DNA of 64,000 nucleotides from Nocardia sp. NBC_00403 (GCF_036046055.1 NZ_CP107939.1:4464001-4528000); one strand, 5' to 3'. Counted from the stretch's first letter, positions 54,034 to 63,454 are shown. Program-made: numbers and translations. Notes: a model not told the origin generated them from the letters alone.

Positions 54034-56088
54034 ATGTTGTCGGGGCGTGCAGTGACACGGTTCGTCCACACGTTTCGAATAGCGATCGCGGTCGCCGCGG
54101 GCGCGACGATGGTCGTCGGTGCCGCCGGGACCGCGGCGGCGCAGGAAGCGACCGGCAGCACCCATACCGAGGAGTGGACCGCACTGCACGACGGTCCGCA
54201 GCAATATCCGGAGATCCACATCGACTGGGATGTCCCGATCCAGATGAGCGACGGAGCGGTGCTCAAAGCCAATGTGTACCGGCCGGTGGACTCCTCCGGC
54301 TCGATCGTCGAGCAGCCGTTGCCGACGATCGTGAACCTCACCCCGTACACCAAGCTCCTGACCACCCTGGTCGATTCCGCCCTGTCCATCCCCGGCCTGC
54401 AGCCGCTGACCATGGAGCTCGCCAGGCGCATCAATCTGTCCGGCACACCGATCAGCGGATTCGGCGACCTGCTGCATGCACTCGACGGCGGCACGGTGCG
54501 GACCGTCCTCGGCGTCGACCAACACCTGATCCGCAGCGGATACACCCTCGTGGTCGCCGACGTGCGCGGTACCGGCTTCTCGCAGGGCAGCTGGGAAACG
54601 CTGGGCGAACGTGAGCAACTCGACACCCGAGAGGTGATCCACTGGGCGACGACCCAGCCGTGGTCGAACGGTGACGCCGCGATGAGTGGCGGTTCCTATG
54701 CGGGCATCAACCAGTTGCGAGCGGCCGAAAACGCCCCGCTCGAGCTGAAAGCCATTTTCCCGGTCGAGCCGGGCAGCGACCTCATGCGCGATGTTGTCGC
54801 GCCGGGCGGCGGTGTCGGCACCACCTTCCTGCCGATGTGGCTGAGCAATGTGAACCAGACGAAGCTGCTGCCCGACATCCGGTCGATGCTCAACGGCACT
54901 TTCGACTGGGAGTGGTTACACGAACGCATCGCCGATCCGAACACGAACGTGGATCTGCTGGTCCAGGCGCTGCTCACGCCATCGCTCGACGACGTCCCAC
55001 CCGCTCTGGAAGCCGCGCTGGACGCCGACAGTGCCTTCCGCCAAGGCATCCTGGGGCACCCCGAGCGCATCACGGTGCCCACCTTTGTTTACGGCGGCTG
55101 GCACGACATCTTCGCCAACAGCGCGACCAAGCTCTACAACACCATCCCGTTGCCCGCGGGCAAGAAACAGCTCGTGGTCGGCGACACCTATCACGCGAAT
55201 CCGGGGGCGGGCACCGGCTACGGTGTCGCCCCGCCGCGACTGGATGTGATGCAGCGGGTGTGGTTCGACAAGTGGCTCAAGGGAATCGACCACGGGATCA
55301 GCGATTTCGGCCCGATCAACATCTGGCAGCAGGGCGGCGGGTGGATCACCCTGGCGCAGTTCCCGCAGCACGACGTCAATCACCGCCGCGTCTACCTCTC
55401 CGCCGCAGCGAGCGGCAGCACCGACGAAAGCCTGCACGACGGATCGCTGACGAGCGTGAAGCCGAAAGACCAGGCCACGCTGACGGTGGCGCCGGGACTG
55501 ACCACGGCCTGTTCGCGCGACACCGCCCAGGGCTCGGCAGGCATGAGCGCGATACTCGACGTCTGCGCCAAGGACTCCCGCATCGCCGAAACAAACGGCC
55601 TCACCTTCACCAGCGCCCCGGTCACCGAGCCGACGGTGATCTCCGGTCCGATCAATGTGCACCTCAACACGATTCACGACGCGACCGACGGCTATTGGAG
55701 CGTCACCATCAACGACGTCACGACCGAGGGCGCCTCCATCGTCCTGAGCACCGGCCAGCTCACCGCCTCGATGCGCACCGTCGACGAGGCGAAGAGCGCA
55801 CGCTCGGCCAACGGTGACTACACCGCTCCGTACAACCCGATCACCCTCGACAGCGTGCACCCGGTGGTGGCAGGCAAGGCGACGCCACTGGATATCGCCG
55901 TCATCCCCACGCAGGCCGTACTGCAGCCCGGTCACCGTCTGCGCGTCGACGTCTTCGCCGGAAACTCGCCCAAGGCACTGGCTTTCCGGCCCCTGCTCAA
56001 CAACACCGAACTCAAGCCACAGCACCTGCGACTCGACCCGGCCGCGCCGAGCTTCGTGAATCTGCCGTCCAGCCGGCCCGTCGGCTGA
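54034..56088 (+). CDS. Secreted CocE/NonD-family hydrolase (X-Pro dipeptidyl-peptidase type)
   Basis: The 684-residue protein has a signal peptide (IAIAVAAGATMVVGAAGTAAA, cleavage near residue 36). The alpha/beta hydrolase domain starts PIQMSDGAVLKANVYRP; the catalytic serine is S221 in MSGGSYAGINQ. FVYGGWHDIF carries the catalytic aspartate and GDTYHANPGAG the histidine. A C-terminal jelly-roll domain (from about 450; PTVISGPINVHLNTIHD...) is the X-Pro dipeptidyl-peptidase C-terminal type, ending with HRLRVDVFAGNSPKAL. It hydrolyses esters, amides or X-Pro peptides outside the cell. It appears monocistronic. Confidence 0.92.
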   Translation: MLSGRAVTRFVHTFRIAIAVAAGATMVVGAAGTAAAQEATGSTHTEEWTALHDGPQQYPEIHIDWDVPIQMSDGAVLKANVYRPVDSSGSIVEQPLPTIVNLTPYTKLLTTLVDSALSIPGLQPLTMELARRINLSGTPISGFGDLLHALDGGTVRTVLGVDQHLIRSGYTLVVADVRGTGFSQGSWETLGEREQLDTREVIHWATTQPWSNGDAAMSGGSYAGINQLRAAENAPLELKAIFPVEPGSDLMRDVVAPGGGVGTTFLPMWLSNVNQTKLLPDIRSMLNGTFDWEWLHERIADPNTNVDLLVQALLTPSLDDVPPALEAALDADSAFRQGILGHPERITVPTFVYGGWHDIFANSATKLYNTIPLPAGKKQLVVGDTYHANPGAGTGYGVAPPRLDVMQRVWFDKWLKGIDHGISDFGPINIWQQGGGWITLAQFPQHDVNHRRVYLSAAASGSTDESLHDGSLTSVKPKDQATLTVAPGLTTACSRDTAQGSAGMSAILDVCAKDSRIAETNGLTFTSAPVTEPTVISGPINVHLNTIHDATDGYWSVTINDVTTEGASIVLSTGQLTASMRTVDEAKSARSANGDYTAPYNPITLDSVHPVVAGKATPLDIAVIPTQAVLQPGHRLRVDVFAGNSPKALAFRPLLNNTELKPQHLRLDPAAPSFVNLPSSRPVG

Positions 56089-56107
56089 ATCCTTTTTTGC
56101 AGCGATA

Positions 56108-56239
56108 TCACTGCGCAGCAATCAGTTCGAGGTAGCCGAGACCGTCCGGATCGAAGATCTGGAGCCGGCTGTGGGTGGAAGTGGCGGACTCGACAGGGCG
56201 ACTACCGACTGCTTGGCCGGATCCGACGCGCCCGGGCAT
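56108..56239 (-). pseudogene. C-terminal remnant of a glyoxalase/VOC-family protein
   Basis: A minus-strand frame of 43 codons from the ATG at 56239 ends HSRLQIFDPDGLGYLELIAAQ before a TGA. FxDPDGxxxELI is the closing strand and metal-ligand glutamate of vicinal-oxygen-chelate domains. The rest of the domain is missing upstream, where the sequence turns into low-quality frames. It is likely a leftover of a deleted gene. Confidence 0.45.
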
Positions 56240-57054
56240 GATGGCCGGGCGGCGCGTGCGGTCGAGTCGGCAGAGCAATTGCGAATCGGTGCGTCACCGA
56301 GGACGCTGTTCGCGCGACGGCTCGTCGAGCTGTGTCACATTGCGAACAGCGACCCCGGACGTTCCGGTCCGGAATATCCGCTCCGAGTGGTCTACCTGCC
56401 TTTATGGGCTCAGCGTGCGATGTCGCGCTAGCAACGGCGGTGTCCGGTTTCCTACTGTTCGGTCATGGGTTCGCACCGCCGAATCCACTCGGCACCGGAT
56501 CCGAGATCACGAGCGGGAACGAGCATTTCGTCGGCTGGGCCATGTGGAGGGGAGTCCAGCCGGCGTAATTCTCGTGTGCACCGTAGGGCAGGCCGGTGGT
56601 GATCGGATTATCGTGATGGCACTATGCGGCCCGCAATCGGGATTCGGTGTCGCCGTGGCCTGAGCCGGGCCGCTGTCCGATCGTGACCCCGGCACTGATG
56701 ATCGCACCAGATCATGGTCGTCGAATCCGCGACCTGCGCACCCTCCGGCGGATGCCCGGCGATCCGGGTCTTGTGCTGCACCGGGGTGGTCGCTGTTGCC
56801 ATCCACGGGAAGTTCGGGCAGGCCGCTGGGAATTGATCGGTGAGCCGCGGCGCGACCAGCCGCCATGCCGACCTTGTCCGATCGTCGCGTCACCGATGAC
56901 TCCCACTGGGCACCGACCGATCGGGCGCTGATCCCACTGCACTGGGCCGGCCCGAGCCGCTGGAGGCCCAGTTCGGCGTGCATACCCGGTTAGTGTGTGA
57001 CTCCGACAGCCGAGACCGAGAACGGACCGGGCCGATGGCAGCTGAGGAGGCGGT
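56240..57054. other. Decayed or intergenic stretch, no intact gene
   Basis: This is the longest gene-free stretch in the window. Both strands offer only frames rich in Arg, Pro and Ser without ribosome sites. A plus-strand piece at 56440-56565 (VSGFLLFGHGFAPPNPLGTG) looks slightly protein-like and may be another remnant. GAGGAGGCGGT directly before 57055 is the gluconokinase ribosome site. No tRNA, IS end or repeat was recognised. Confidence 0.45.
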
Positions 57055-57576
57055 ATGACCGAGGAGGTCACGGTGCCGGTCGTTGTGGTGATGGGTGTTT
57101 CCGGGTGCGGGAAGTCGACGGTCGGCAGGTTGCTCGCCGAGGCGTTGCATGTCGAATACGCCGAAGGGGACGACTTTCATCCGGTCGAGAACATAGCGAA
57201 GATGGCGGCGGGGGTGCCGCTGACGGACGCGGATAGGGCGCCGTGGCTCGATATCGTCGCCGGGTGGTTGGGGCAGCTGCAGGGACACGGCGGGGTGGTC
57301 AGCTGTTCGGCGCTGAAGCGCAGTTATCGGGACCGATTGCGGGTGGTCGCACCCGAGACGTTCTTCGTGCATCTCGCCGCGTCGCGCGACGAACTCGCGC
57401 AGCGGATGGCGGCGCGGCGTGGTCATTTCATGCCGTCGAGTCTGCTCGATTCACAGTTGGCGGCGTTGGAACAGTTATCCGCCGACGAGTGGGGCATCAC
57501 AGTGGATGCGACCCGCGCACCGGCGGAGTTGGTGCGGGAGGTCATGGCGGCGTGGGAAACCCGGCCGAACACCTAG
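57055..57576 (+). CDS. gntK: Gluconokinase
   Basis: The 173-residue protein is a shikimate-kinase-like P-loop enzyme: VVVMGVSGCGKSTVGRLLAEAL (Walker A at residues 14-22), then YAEGDDFHPVENIAKMAAGVPLTDADRAPWL, the gluconate-site signature, CSALKRSYRDRLR and GHFMPSSLLDSQLAALE. It phosphorylates gluconate to 6-phosphogluconate for the pentose phosphate pathway. The sugar dehydrogenase at 49.3 kb could supply gluconate, but that link is only an inference. The gene end overlaps the convergent M50 protease gene by four bases. Confidence 0.95.
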   Translation: MTEEVTVPVVVVMGVSGCGKSTVGRLLAEALHVEYAEGDDFHPVENIAKMAAGVPLTDADRAPWLDIVAGWLGQLQGHGGVVSCSALKRSYRDRLRVVAPETFFVHLAASRDELAQRMAARRGHFMPSSLLDSQLAALEQLSADEWGITVDATRAPAELVREVMAAWETRPNT

Positions 57577-58367
57577 CCGGTCGGCGCGGGGCAGGTGCCG
57601 TCGGACAGGTTGGGAATGCAGATCCCGGTCGCATCGGCGAGCAACAGTCCGCCGCCGACGACCAGCGCCGCGACCGCGATCGCACCGAACACCAGCACCC
57701 ACAGCAGGCCGGGCAGGTGGGTGAGCCGGGCCAGCTGATCGGCGTCGGAGTCGGTGCCGCCCGGATTGTTCCAGCGCCGCCGTCGGCCGCGCTGCAACTC
57801 GATCACCGGTCTGGTCCCCGCAAGCAGCAGGAACCACGCGCCGAGATACGCGAAACCCGCTTGGAGTGTGTCGGTTCCGAACCAGGACACGGCAAAAACG
57901 ATGGCGCCCAAGCCGAACACCGTCAGCAGGCCATAGATATTGCGGACCTTGATCAGTACCGCGACGAGCAGGGCGATGGCGGTCCACAGCATCAGCGTGA
58001 TCCGTTCGGCCCCCAGTAGCGCTGCGAAACCGAGGCCGAGCAGCGGCGGCGCCGGATATCCCGCCATGGCGGTGAGAATCATGCCGAGGCCGTAGGGCTT
58101 TCCACTCGACACCGTCAAACCCGAAGTGTCCGAATGCAGTGTGATGCTGTTGAGCCTGCGGCCGGTCAATAGTGCGAACAACGCGTGGCCGCCCTCGTGC
58201 GCGATGGTGACGACGTTGCGGGTCAGCCGCCAGACCGGTCCATATCCGACCAGAAAAAGCGCTGCTACCCCGGTCCCGACAACCAACCACCATGGCGGCG
58301 CCACCTGCGTTGTGGTCAGCCGATCCACGATCGACGTGCCGCGTTCGACGAATTCCGCTCTGCTCAC
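57573..58367 (-). CDS. M50-family membrane metalloprotease (B)
   Basis: The 264-residue protein has the zinc motif H57-E58-G-G-H61 inside a hydrophobic helix (RNVVTIAHEGGHALFALLTGR) and a later GLGMILTAMAGYPAPPLLGLGFA, the site of the third zinc ligand in this branch. Six or more hydrophobic segments follow. It matches the actinobacterial 'M50 family metallopeptidase' group without PDZ domains. Substrates are unknown; related site-2 proteases cut membrane anti-sigma factors. The C-terminus has two cysteines in an outer tail (TGICIPNLSDGTCPAP). Confidence 0.85.
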   Translation of the reverse strand: MSRAEFVERGTSIVDRLTTTQVAPPWWLVVGTGVAALFLVGYGPVWRLTRNVVTIAHEGGHALFALLTGRRLNSITLHSDTSGLTVSSGKPYGLGMILTAMAGYPAPPLLGLGFAALLGAERITLMLWTAIALLVAVLIKVRNIYGLLTVFGLGAIVFAVSWFGTDTLQAGFAYLGAWFLLLAGTRPVIELQRGRRRRWNNPGGTDSDADQLARLTHLPGLLWVLVFGAIAVAALVVGGGLLLADATGICIPNLSDGTCPAPTG

Positions 58368-58411
58368 CGCCGCACTGTATCCGTCGAAACCTGGTCGCGC
58401 CCGTCGCAGTT

Positions 58412-59473
58412 TCAGTCGAACGCGGTCACCGTCTCGCCGTGCTCGGCCGATCGCCGCGCCGCCTCCAGGATGCGCAGCGTGGCGACCGCGTCACGTGGGT
58501 CGACCGGGACAGGCGCTCCATCGAGCAGTGCGGCGGCCATCGCGGAGTAGAAGGCGGGGTAATCGCCCGCGACGGTCGGGTAGGGCACGGTGTCGGGGTC
58601 CGCGCCGAGCTGTCCGTATCGCTCGGGTTCGACTGCGCCCCACCGTCGGTCGCCGGCATCGGGGCGACGGCCCGCGCGCAGCGCTTCCTCCTGCGGATCC
58701 AAGCCATAGGTGACATAACCCGCCGCCGAACCGAGCACCCGGAACCGCGGACCGAGCTGCGGGGCCACCGCGCTCATCCACAGCTGGGACCGAACACCCG
58801 ACTCGTGGGTGAGGGCGAGGAATGCATCGTCGTCGGTCTTGATCCCGGCCCGCCGGCGATCCAGCTCGCAGTACACCGTGCGCACCGGTCCGAACAGCGT
58901 CAATGCCTGGTCGACGAGGTGGCTGCCGAGATCGAACAGCAGCCCCGCGCCCTCGTCGGCGCTACCGACCTCACGCCAGCCGCCCTTGGGTACCGGCCGC
59001 CATCGCTCGAACCGGGACTCGAAACGCCGTACGTCGCCGAGCCGGCCGTTGGTGTCGAGTTCGCGCACGGTCAGGAAGTCGCCGTCCCAGCGACGGTTCT
59101 GGAACACCGACAATGCCAGGCCGGCTCGTTCCGCGGCCGCCACGAGGCCCTCGGCCTCGGCAACGGTCACCGCGAAAGGCTTGTCGACGACCACCGGCAG
59201 GCCCGCGTCCAGTGCGCGTCGTGCCAGCGGCGCATGGGTCCGATTGGGCGTCGCGACGACGACAAGGTCGAGTCCGGTGGTGTCGCGAAACAGTTCGTCG
59301 GCGTCGGCGACGACTCGCACACCGGGATGCTCCCGCCGCGTCTGCGCTGCGCGTTCGGCGGACCCGGTGACCACCACCGCTACCCGCATGCGCGGCTCGG
59401 CGGCGATGAGTGGTGCGTGGAACACCGATCCCGCCAGCCCGTACCCGATGATCGCGACCTCGAGACTGCTCAC
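58412..59473 (-). CDS. Gfo/Idh/MocA family oxidoreductase
   Basis: The 353-residue protein begins VAIIGYGLAGSVFHAPLI, the NAD(P)-binding Rossmann motif. VVDKPFAVTVAEAEGLVAAAERAG carries the conserved EKP-like catalytic lysine (here DKP). The second domain has RRWDGDFLTVRELDTNGRLGDVRRFESRFERW and GAGLLFDLGSHLVDQAL with the active-site Asp-His pair. Such enzymes oxidise or epimerise sugars, inositols or bile-pigment-like substrates. The sequence is closest to the YvaA/scyllo-inositol branch, which is not certain. It lies 44 bases upstream of the M50 gene on the same strand. Confidence 0.92.
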   Translation of the reverse strand: MSSLEVAIIGYGLAGSVFHAPLIAAEPRMRVAVVVTGSAERAAQTRREHPGVRVVADADELFRDTTGLDLVVVATPNRTHAPLARRALDAGLPVVVDKPFAVTVAEAEGLVAAAERAGLALSVFQNRRWDGDFLTVRELDTNGRLGDVRRFESRFERWRPVPKGGWREVGSADEGAGLLFDLGSHLVDQALTLFGPVRTVYCELDRRRAGIKTDDDAFLALTHESGVRSQLWMSAVAPQLGPRFRVLGSAAGYVTYGLDPQEEALRAGRRPDAGDRRWGAVEPERYGQLGADPDTVPYPTVAGDYPAFYSAMAAALLDGAPVPVDPRDAVATLRILEAARRSAEHGETVTAFD

Positions 59474-59483
59474 CCCTCAGACG

Positions 59484-59663
59484 CTACCGCCCGGCCCGGT
59501 CGTGGCCGTGTAACAGCACGCGCCCGGCCACCCGGGCAGCGCAAAGCAGCAGCCCCGTCGTTCCGCAATACGACACGTCGCCGATCGCGAGGATGACGAC
59601 ACCGGCAAGTGCCCGCCCATCCATTGGTTGCCGCGGTCGAGGGTCAGCGGACGGGGTCGACAT
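59484..59663 (-). CDS. Possible small membrane protein downstream of the SLAC1-type gene
   Basis: The ATG at 59663 lies inside the last codons of the transporter gene, in another frame. It gives 59 residues with one hydrophobic helix (ALAGVVILAIGDVSYCGTTGLLLCAARVAG). Third-position GC is high, as in real genes here, and the frame fills an otherwise unexplained 170-base gap. No ribosome site or known family supports it. Confidence 0.3.
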   Translation of the reverse strand: MSTPSADPRPRQPMDGRALAGVVILAIGDVSYCGTTGLLLCAARVAGRVLLHGHDRAGR

Positions 59664-60585
59664 CAAATGTTGTTCGGTCCGTAAGCAACACGGCGAAGGT
59701 GAACAGCCACGCGCCGACCGCTACCACCAGCAGCAACTTGCCGAGGGTCTGCAGGCCGGACATATCGATGGCGGTGCCGGTGGAATAGCCGGCGACCGCT
59801 GTCATTCCGAGTGGGAATACCGTCGCCCAGCGACGGATGTCGTATCCGGGGCGTGGACGGATGACCTCGGTGACCATGAGAACTGTGTAGAAGAGCAGGT
59901 TGAGGCCGAGCACGATCAGTGCGGTCGCTCGCAGTGCGCTATGTGCGGCGCCGGTCCAGTGATGGGAGGCAACGAGTTTCGATGCGGCCAGCGCCGAGAT
60001 CGCCAATGCTCCGGTGGCCACCCACTGATCACCGGGGCCGGTCGAGACCTGCTGCAGATCGAACCGGAGGAACGCCGCGATGTAGAGCACAAGACCGAGA
60101 CAGAACAGTACGAGCGCCACCATCGCCAGCCGATCGACCTCGCCCACCAGTGCCAGCGTGCTCGTCAGGACCGCCAATCCCTGGGTTGCCACGGAGACCA
60201 GGAACGCAGCACCCGGCATGCGCCGCTTCCAATGCCGCAGCACCACCACCATCAGCACCGGCCAGACCGCCGCCGCAAGCACCAGCATGACCGCCGCAGT
60301 GGCGTGCCAGCCGAGCATTGAAACACGGGCGCCGAGCACGGTGGTGGCTGCGACGGCGGTCAACGCGAGCGGGGTATCGGCCTCGGCTTCCCAACTGGCT
60401 CGGTGCCATAGCAGTCGGGTCGCGAAGTCGATCGCGAGCAGGACCCAGACCGCCGCCGCGAGGGCGAGCACGATCCAGGAGGCGACTTCGAAACCGGTAA
60501 GAGACAGCCCGACCGACACGATTCCGGTGGCCATGACAAACGAGCCCGCCGCAGGCGGTAGGTCCTGCCACCATCGTTGCGCCAC
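59644..60585 (-). CDS. TDT/SLAC1-family transporter (TehA-like)
   Basis: Homologous sequence begins at about AQRWWQDLPPAAGSFVMATGIVSVGLSL, so the GTG at 60585 is taken as start; the frame is open to 60795 but without protein-like sequence. The 313 residues form about ten helices in hairpin pairs, with the PPAAGSFVMATGI motif at the first helix as in TehA/Mae1. The family carries malate, sulfite or anions through a gated pore. The ribosome site is weak, so the start is uncertain. It precedes the sugar oxidoreductase gene on the same strand. Confidence 0.8.
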   Translation of the reverse strand: MAQRWWQDLPPAAGSFVMATGIVSVGLSLTGFEVASWIVLALAAAVWVLLAIDFATRLLWHRASWEAEADTPLALTAVAATTVLGARVSMLGWHATAAVMLVLAAAVWPVLMVVVLRHWKRRMPGAAFLVSVATQGLAVLTSTLALVGEVDRLAMVALVLFCLGLVLYIAAFLRFDLQQVSTGPGDQWVATGALAISALAASKLVASHHWTGAAHSALRATALIVLGLNLLFYTVLMVTEVIRPRPGYDIRRWATVFPLGMTAVAGYSTGTAIDMSGLQTLGKLLLVVAVGAWLFTFAVLLTDRTTFDVDPVR

Positions 60586-60880
60586 CCGGCTATCACAGCT
60601 CGAGACGGCACCCCGGTCAAGCAACCCGTCAGCAATCGACTTTCGGCGTGGCGGCTGCGAAATGCCGTGCCGGTGGGTTTTCGATAGTGGAGTCGGCACG
60701 TTGAAAGCCAACATCTCGCACCCGAGCCCGGAAAGGGAAAGCCCGGTGCGGCTCCCATAGCGCCCGGTACTGCGCGGTAAACCAGCGCTGGGCAAACCCT
60801 CGGCATCACGACGGGGTGCGGCTAGGAATTATCCGGTTCAGAGGAGCAATTCGGCGCGGGCAGATTTTACGGTCCGGTGG

Positions 60881-61030
60881 TCACCAGGTTGCGGTTGCTT
60901 CGTCGTTCAGGCGTTGGAGGACGTCGTCGATCCAGGCGGCGAAGCGGGTGGCGAGGTCGGTGGGAGTGGTGGGGTGGACGGTGATGTGCCCCATGCCGCG
61001 TAGATCAACCGACTCGCCAGCTCGTGGTCA
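60881..61030 (-). pseudogene. Frameshifted C-terminal fragment, regulator-like
   Basis: Past the response-regulator stop, one frame reads HELASRLIYAAW and, after a four-base G run (60989-60992 on the complement), another reads GHITVHPTTPTDLATRFAAW and on to a TGA at 60881. One added G would join them into about 45 coherent residues. It resembles the end of a helical bacterial protein, perhaps a regulator, with no start of its own. The family is not secure. Confidence 0.4.
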
Positions 61031-61699
61031 CCCACGCGGTGTGGCCGAATACTCCTGCTCAGGGCGCCCGGTGGTGCCGTACCGCAGACGCATCTGGACC
61101 GTACCGGCGCCGACCAGGTTGGCGAGATAGCGTTGCGCGGTGGCGCGGGAGATGCCGATGGCGGTGGCAACCTCGCCTGCGGACAACGGGGCTGTCGCTT
61201 CGAGGATCGTGTGCAGGACAAGGTCTTTGGTGGGGGAGGCGACGGTGGTTGGCAAGGCGGGTGCCGGGGCAGGGCGCAGTGCCTGGACAGCTTCCTCGAT
61301 ACTCGCGTTGTCGACCTGGGGTGTGGCCAGGGTGCGGCGGTAGCGGGCGTAGCCTGCCAGCCGGGCCGCGAGAACGGTATGCGGGAAAGGTTTGATGAGA
61401 TAGGCGAGTGCGCCTGCGGCCAATGCGGCCCGGACGCTGACGCTTTCGGTGGCCGCTGTCAGCACCATGCTGTCGCAGTGCAGTTCACGGACCAGGTCGA
61501 TGCCGGAACCGTCGGGCAGGTACACATCGACCAGCGCGAGGTCGACAGTGTGTGCGGCGAGCAGTTCCCGCGCGGTCGCCAGTGTGTTGGCGGTGCCCGC
61601 GACGGTGAAACCCGCGATGGATTCGGCGATTCCGGCGTGCAGGTTCGCCACGCGGAAATCGTCGTCGACCACCAGGACGGTCAGATTTGTTGCGGCCAT
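61028..61699 (-). CDS. Response regulator, CitB/DcuR/DpiA type
   Basis: The ATG at 61699 gives 223 residues; the long upstream frame is shadow of the kinase gene. The receiver domain has acidic residues in VLVVDDDF, phospho-acceptor D58 (LALVDVYLP), T81 and K103 (YLIKPF). The C-terminus has a winged-helix-like output (SAGEVATAIGISRATAQRYLANLVGAG) typical of DcuR/DpiA. It overlaps the kinase gene by 19 bases, so both are made together. In this group, the system senses dicarboxylates or citrate and activates uptake genes. A divergent ABC ATPase starts 148 bases beyond the kinase. Confidence 0.92.
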   Translation of the reverse strand: MAATNLTVLVVDDDFRVANLHAGIAESIAGFTVAGTANTLATARELLAAHTVDLALVDVYLPDGSGIDLVRELHCDSMVLTAATESVSVRAALAAGALAYLIKPFPHTVLAARLAGYARYRRTLATPQVDNASIEEAVQALRPAPAPALPTTVASPTKDLVLHTILEATAPLSAGEVATAIGISRATAQRYLANLVGAGTVQMRLRYGTTGRPEQEYSATPRG

Positions 61700-63369
61700 G
61701 GCATCTCGCTGTCTACGAGTACTCCGGGAATTCGGGCGATGAACTCGGCGCCGAGCAGGGGCGCGTTGTCGCCGTGCGCACTGGCCAGGCGAACGTCGCC
61801 GCCGTGGGCGCGCGCGATCTGGCGGATCAAGGCGAGGCCGACGCCGCGCCCGCCGGGTACGCCGCGATCGTCGCGGGTGGAGGCGCCCTCGGTGAACAGG
61901 CTGTCGATCACGCCGGTGGCAATGCCGTCCCCACTGTCGGCGACGACGATGTGCAGCGTCGAATCCTCCTGCACCAGTTCGACTTCCACCTGTTTCATCG
62001 GGTTGTCCGACATGCGAGCCGCCTCGATCGCATTGTCGAGCAGGTTGCCGAGCACGGTCGTTACGTCGACGGGATCGGCGAGATTGCCCGCCACCCAGGT
62101 GTTCGGGCCGAGGACCAGTTCGACGCCGCTTTCGCGCGAGTGTGCGGCCTTTGCTGCGAGGAACGCCTGCAGGTATGCATCGTGAATAGCGTCGATACCC
62201 GGCGTGGCCGCACCGAGCGGGCCCGCGCCGATCAGCTCGTCGATGACATGCGAGGCCTCCTCGGTGCGCCTGCCGTGCAGTAGGCCGCTGAGCAGGTGCA
62301 TCTTGTTGGAGAACTCGTGGCGTTGGGCGCGTAGCACGGTGCTCATCGACTGCACCGCATCGAGTTGGCGGGTCAGCGATTCCACATCGGTGCGGTCGCG
62401 CACGGTGAGCACCGCACCGAGATCGCGGCCGTCGCGGCTGACCGGCCGCGCCGAGACGACCACGATGTGCGAGCCGACGGTGGCCGGGGTCGGCTGCTCG
62501 TCGAGCGACCGAAACACTTCGAGAACCCTTGGGGTCAAACCGATCTCGTCGACCGGCCGACCGATGCCGGTATCGATGTCGAGCAGCCTGCGTGCCTCGT
62601 CGTTGACGAACGTCGTACGCCACGACGAGTCCACCGCGAGCACGCCCGCGCCGATGCCGTGCAACACCGCCGCCTGGCTGCGCACCAGTTCGGCGAGTTC
62701 GGCCGGTTCGAGTCCGAGCGTGAGCCCGCGCCACCTGCGGGCCAGCATGGCCGAGCCCAGGATGCCGACTATCAGCGCCGCGCCGATGAGCAGCGCGGCG
62801 GTGCGCAGATCGTCGAGTAGCTGCCCTCGGATCGCTGTGGTCGAGATACCGACACTGACCTGGCCGACCACCCGGTCGGAATCCGGCGCTACCACAGGCA
62901 CTTTCGCGCGCATCGAGTCGCCGAGCGTGCCGCGCTCCTCGACGATGATTTCGCGGCCGGACAAGGCTTCCGACGGGTCGGTGCTGACATGTTCGGCCAG
63001 CCGTGCTTGGTCCGGGTGTGCCAGTCGGATACCCGCCTCGTCGGTGATCACCACGAACAGCGCGCCGGTGCGCTGGGTCGTGTCGACCGCGACCCGCTCC
63101 AACGGTCCCGCGGCGAGTTGCTGTCGCTGCTCGAGGTCGGGGGCGACGGTCCCTGCCGTGTACTGCGCGACCTCGCCGCGGACCGCGGGGTCGGCGGCCA
63201 CGGTGCGTGCGATGGCGAGCGCGCGCTGGCCGTACGCATCGCGCAGTCGTTGATCGCTGACGTAGCCGAACACCGCGAATGCGACACCGAGGGTCAGGGT
63301 GACGACCACGATCTGCAGCAGCAGAACCTGGGTGCGCAACCGGACGGCCGGTGTGCCTTCATTGGCCAT
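61681..63369 (-). CDS. Sensor histidine kinase, CitA/DcuS type
   Basis: From the ATG at 63369 the protein has 562 residues. One helix at 15-37, an extracellular sensor domain (about 40-188, sCache/PDC-like as in CitA), a second helix at 190-210, a PAS domain (235-330) and the kinase follow. H351 in RAQRHEFSNKMHLLSGLL is the phospho-acceptor, and the N box is TTVLGNLLDNAIEAAR. GRGVGLALI and the final glycine motif lie near the end. The architecture is that of citrate/C4-dicarboxylate sensors, but the ligand is not determined by sequence here. Confidence 0.94.
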   Translation of the reverse strand: MANEGTPAVRLRTQVLLLQIVVVTLTLGVAFAVFGYVSDQRLRDAYGQRALAIARTVAADPAVRGEVAQYTAGTVAPDLEQRQQLAAGPLERVAVDTTQRTGALFVVITDEAGIRLAHPDQARLAEHVSTDPSEALSGREIIVEERGTLGDSMRAKVPVVAPDSDRVVGQVSVGISTTAIRGQLLDDLRTAALLIGAALIVGILGSAMLARRWRGLTLGLEPAELAELVRSQAAVLHGIGAGVLAVDSSWRTTFVNDEARRLLDIDTGIGRPVDEIGLTPRVLEVFRSLDEQPTPATVGSHIVVVSARPVSRDGRDLGAVLTVRDRTDVESLTRQLDAVQSMSTVLRAQRHEFSNKMHLLSGLLHGRRTEEASHVIDELIGAGPLGAATPGIDAIHDAYLQAFLAAKAAHSRESGVELVLGPNTWVAGNLADPVDVTTVLGNLLDNAIEAARMSDNPMKQVEVELVQEDSTLHIVVADSGDGIATGVIDSLFTEGASTRDDRGVPGGRGVGLALIRQIARAHGGDVRLASAHGDNAPLLGAEFIARIPGVLVDSEMPWPQQI

Positions 63370-63407
63370 TTCCGCAGCATAATGCACCTCGATGCGCGTG
63401 AGCAGAA

Positions 63408-63454
63408 TGCGCACAACCTGCGAATCGGGGAGTTTGCACCGGTTGTGCGCACAA
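63408..63454. promoter_or_regulatory. Inverted-repeat binding sites in the kinase/ABC gap
   Basis: TGCGCACAACC (63408-63418) and GGTTGTGCGCA (63441-63451) are perfect 11-bp inverted repeats with a 22-bp spacer. The right arm also sits in the palindrome TTGTGCGCACAA (63443-63454). They lie in the 148-base gap between the sensor kinase and the ABC ATPase, 64 bases before the latter. Confidence 0.75.

Noticed and set aside
52731..54626. 631-codon minus-strand frame spanning the kinase start, symporter and hydrolase
   Set aside because: It crosses three well-supported genes in the wrong frame and has no coherent domain.
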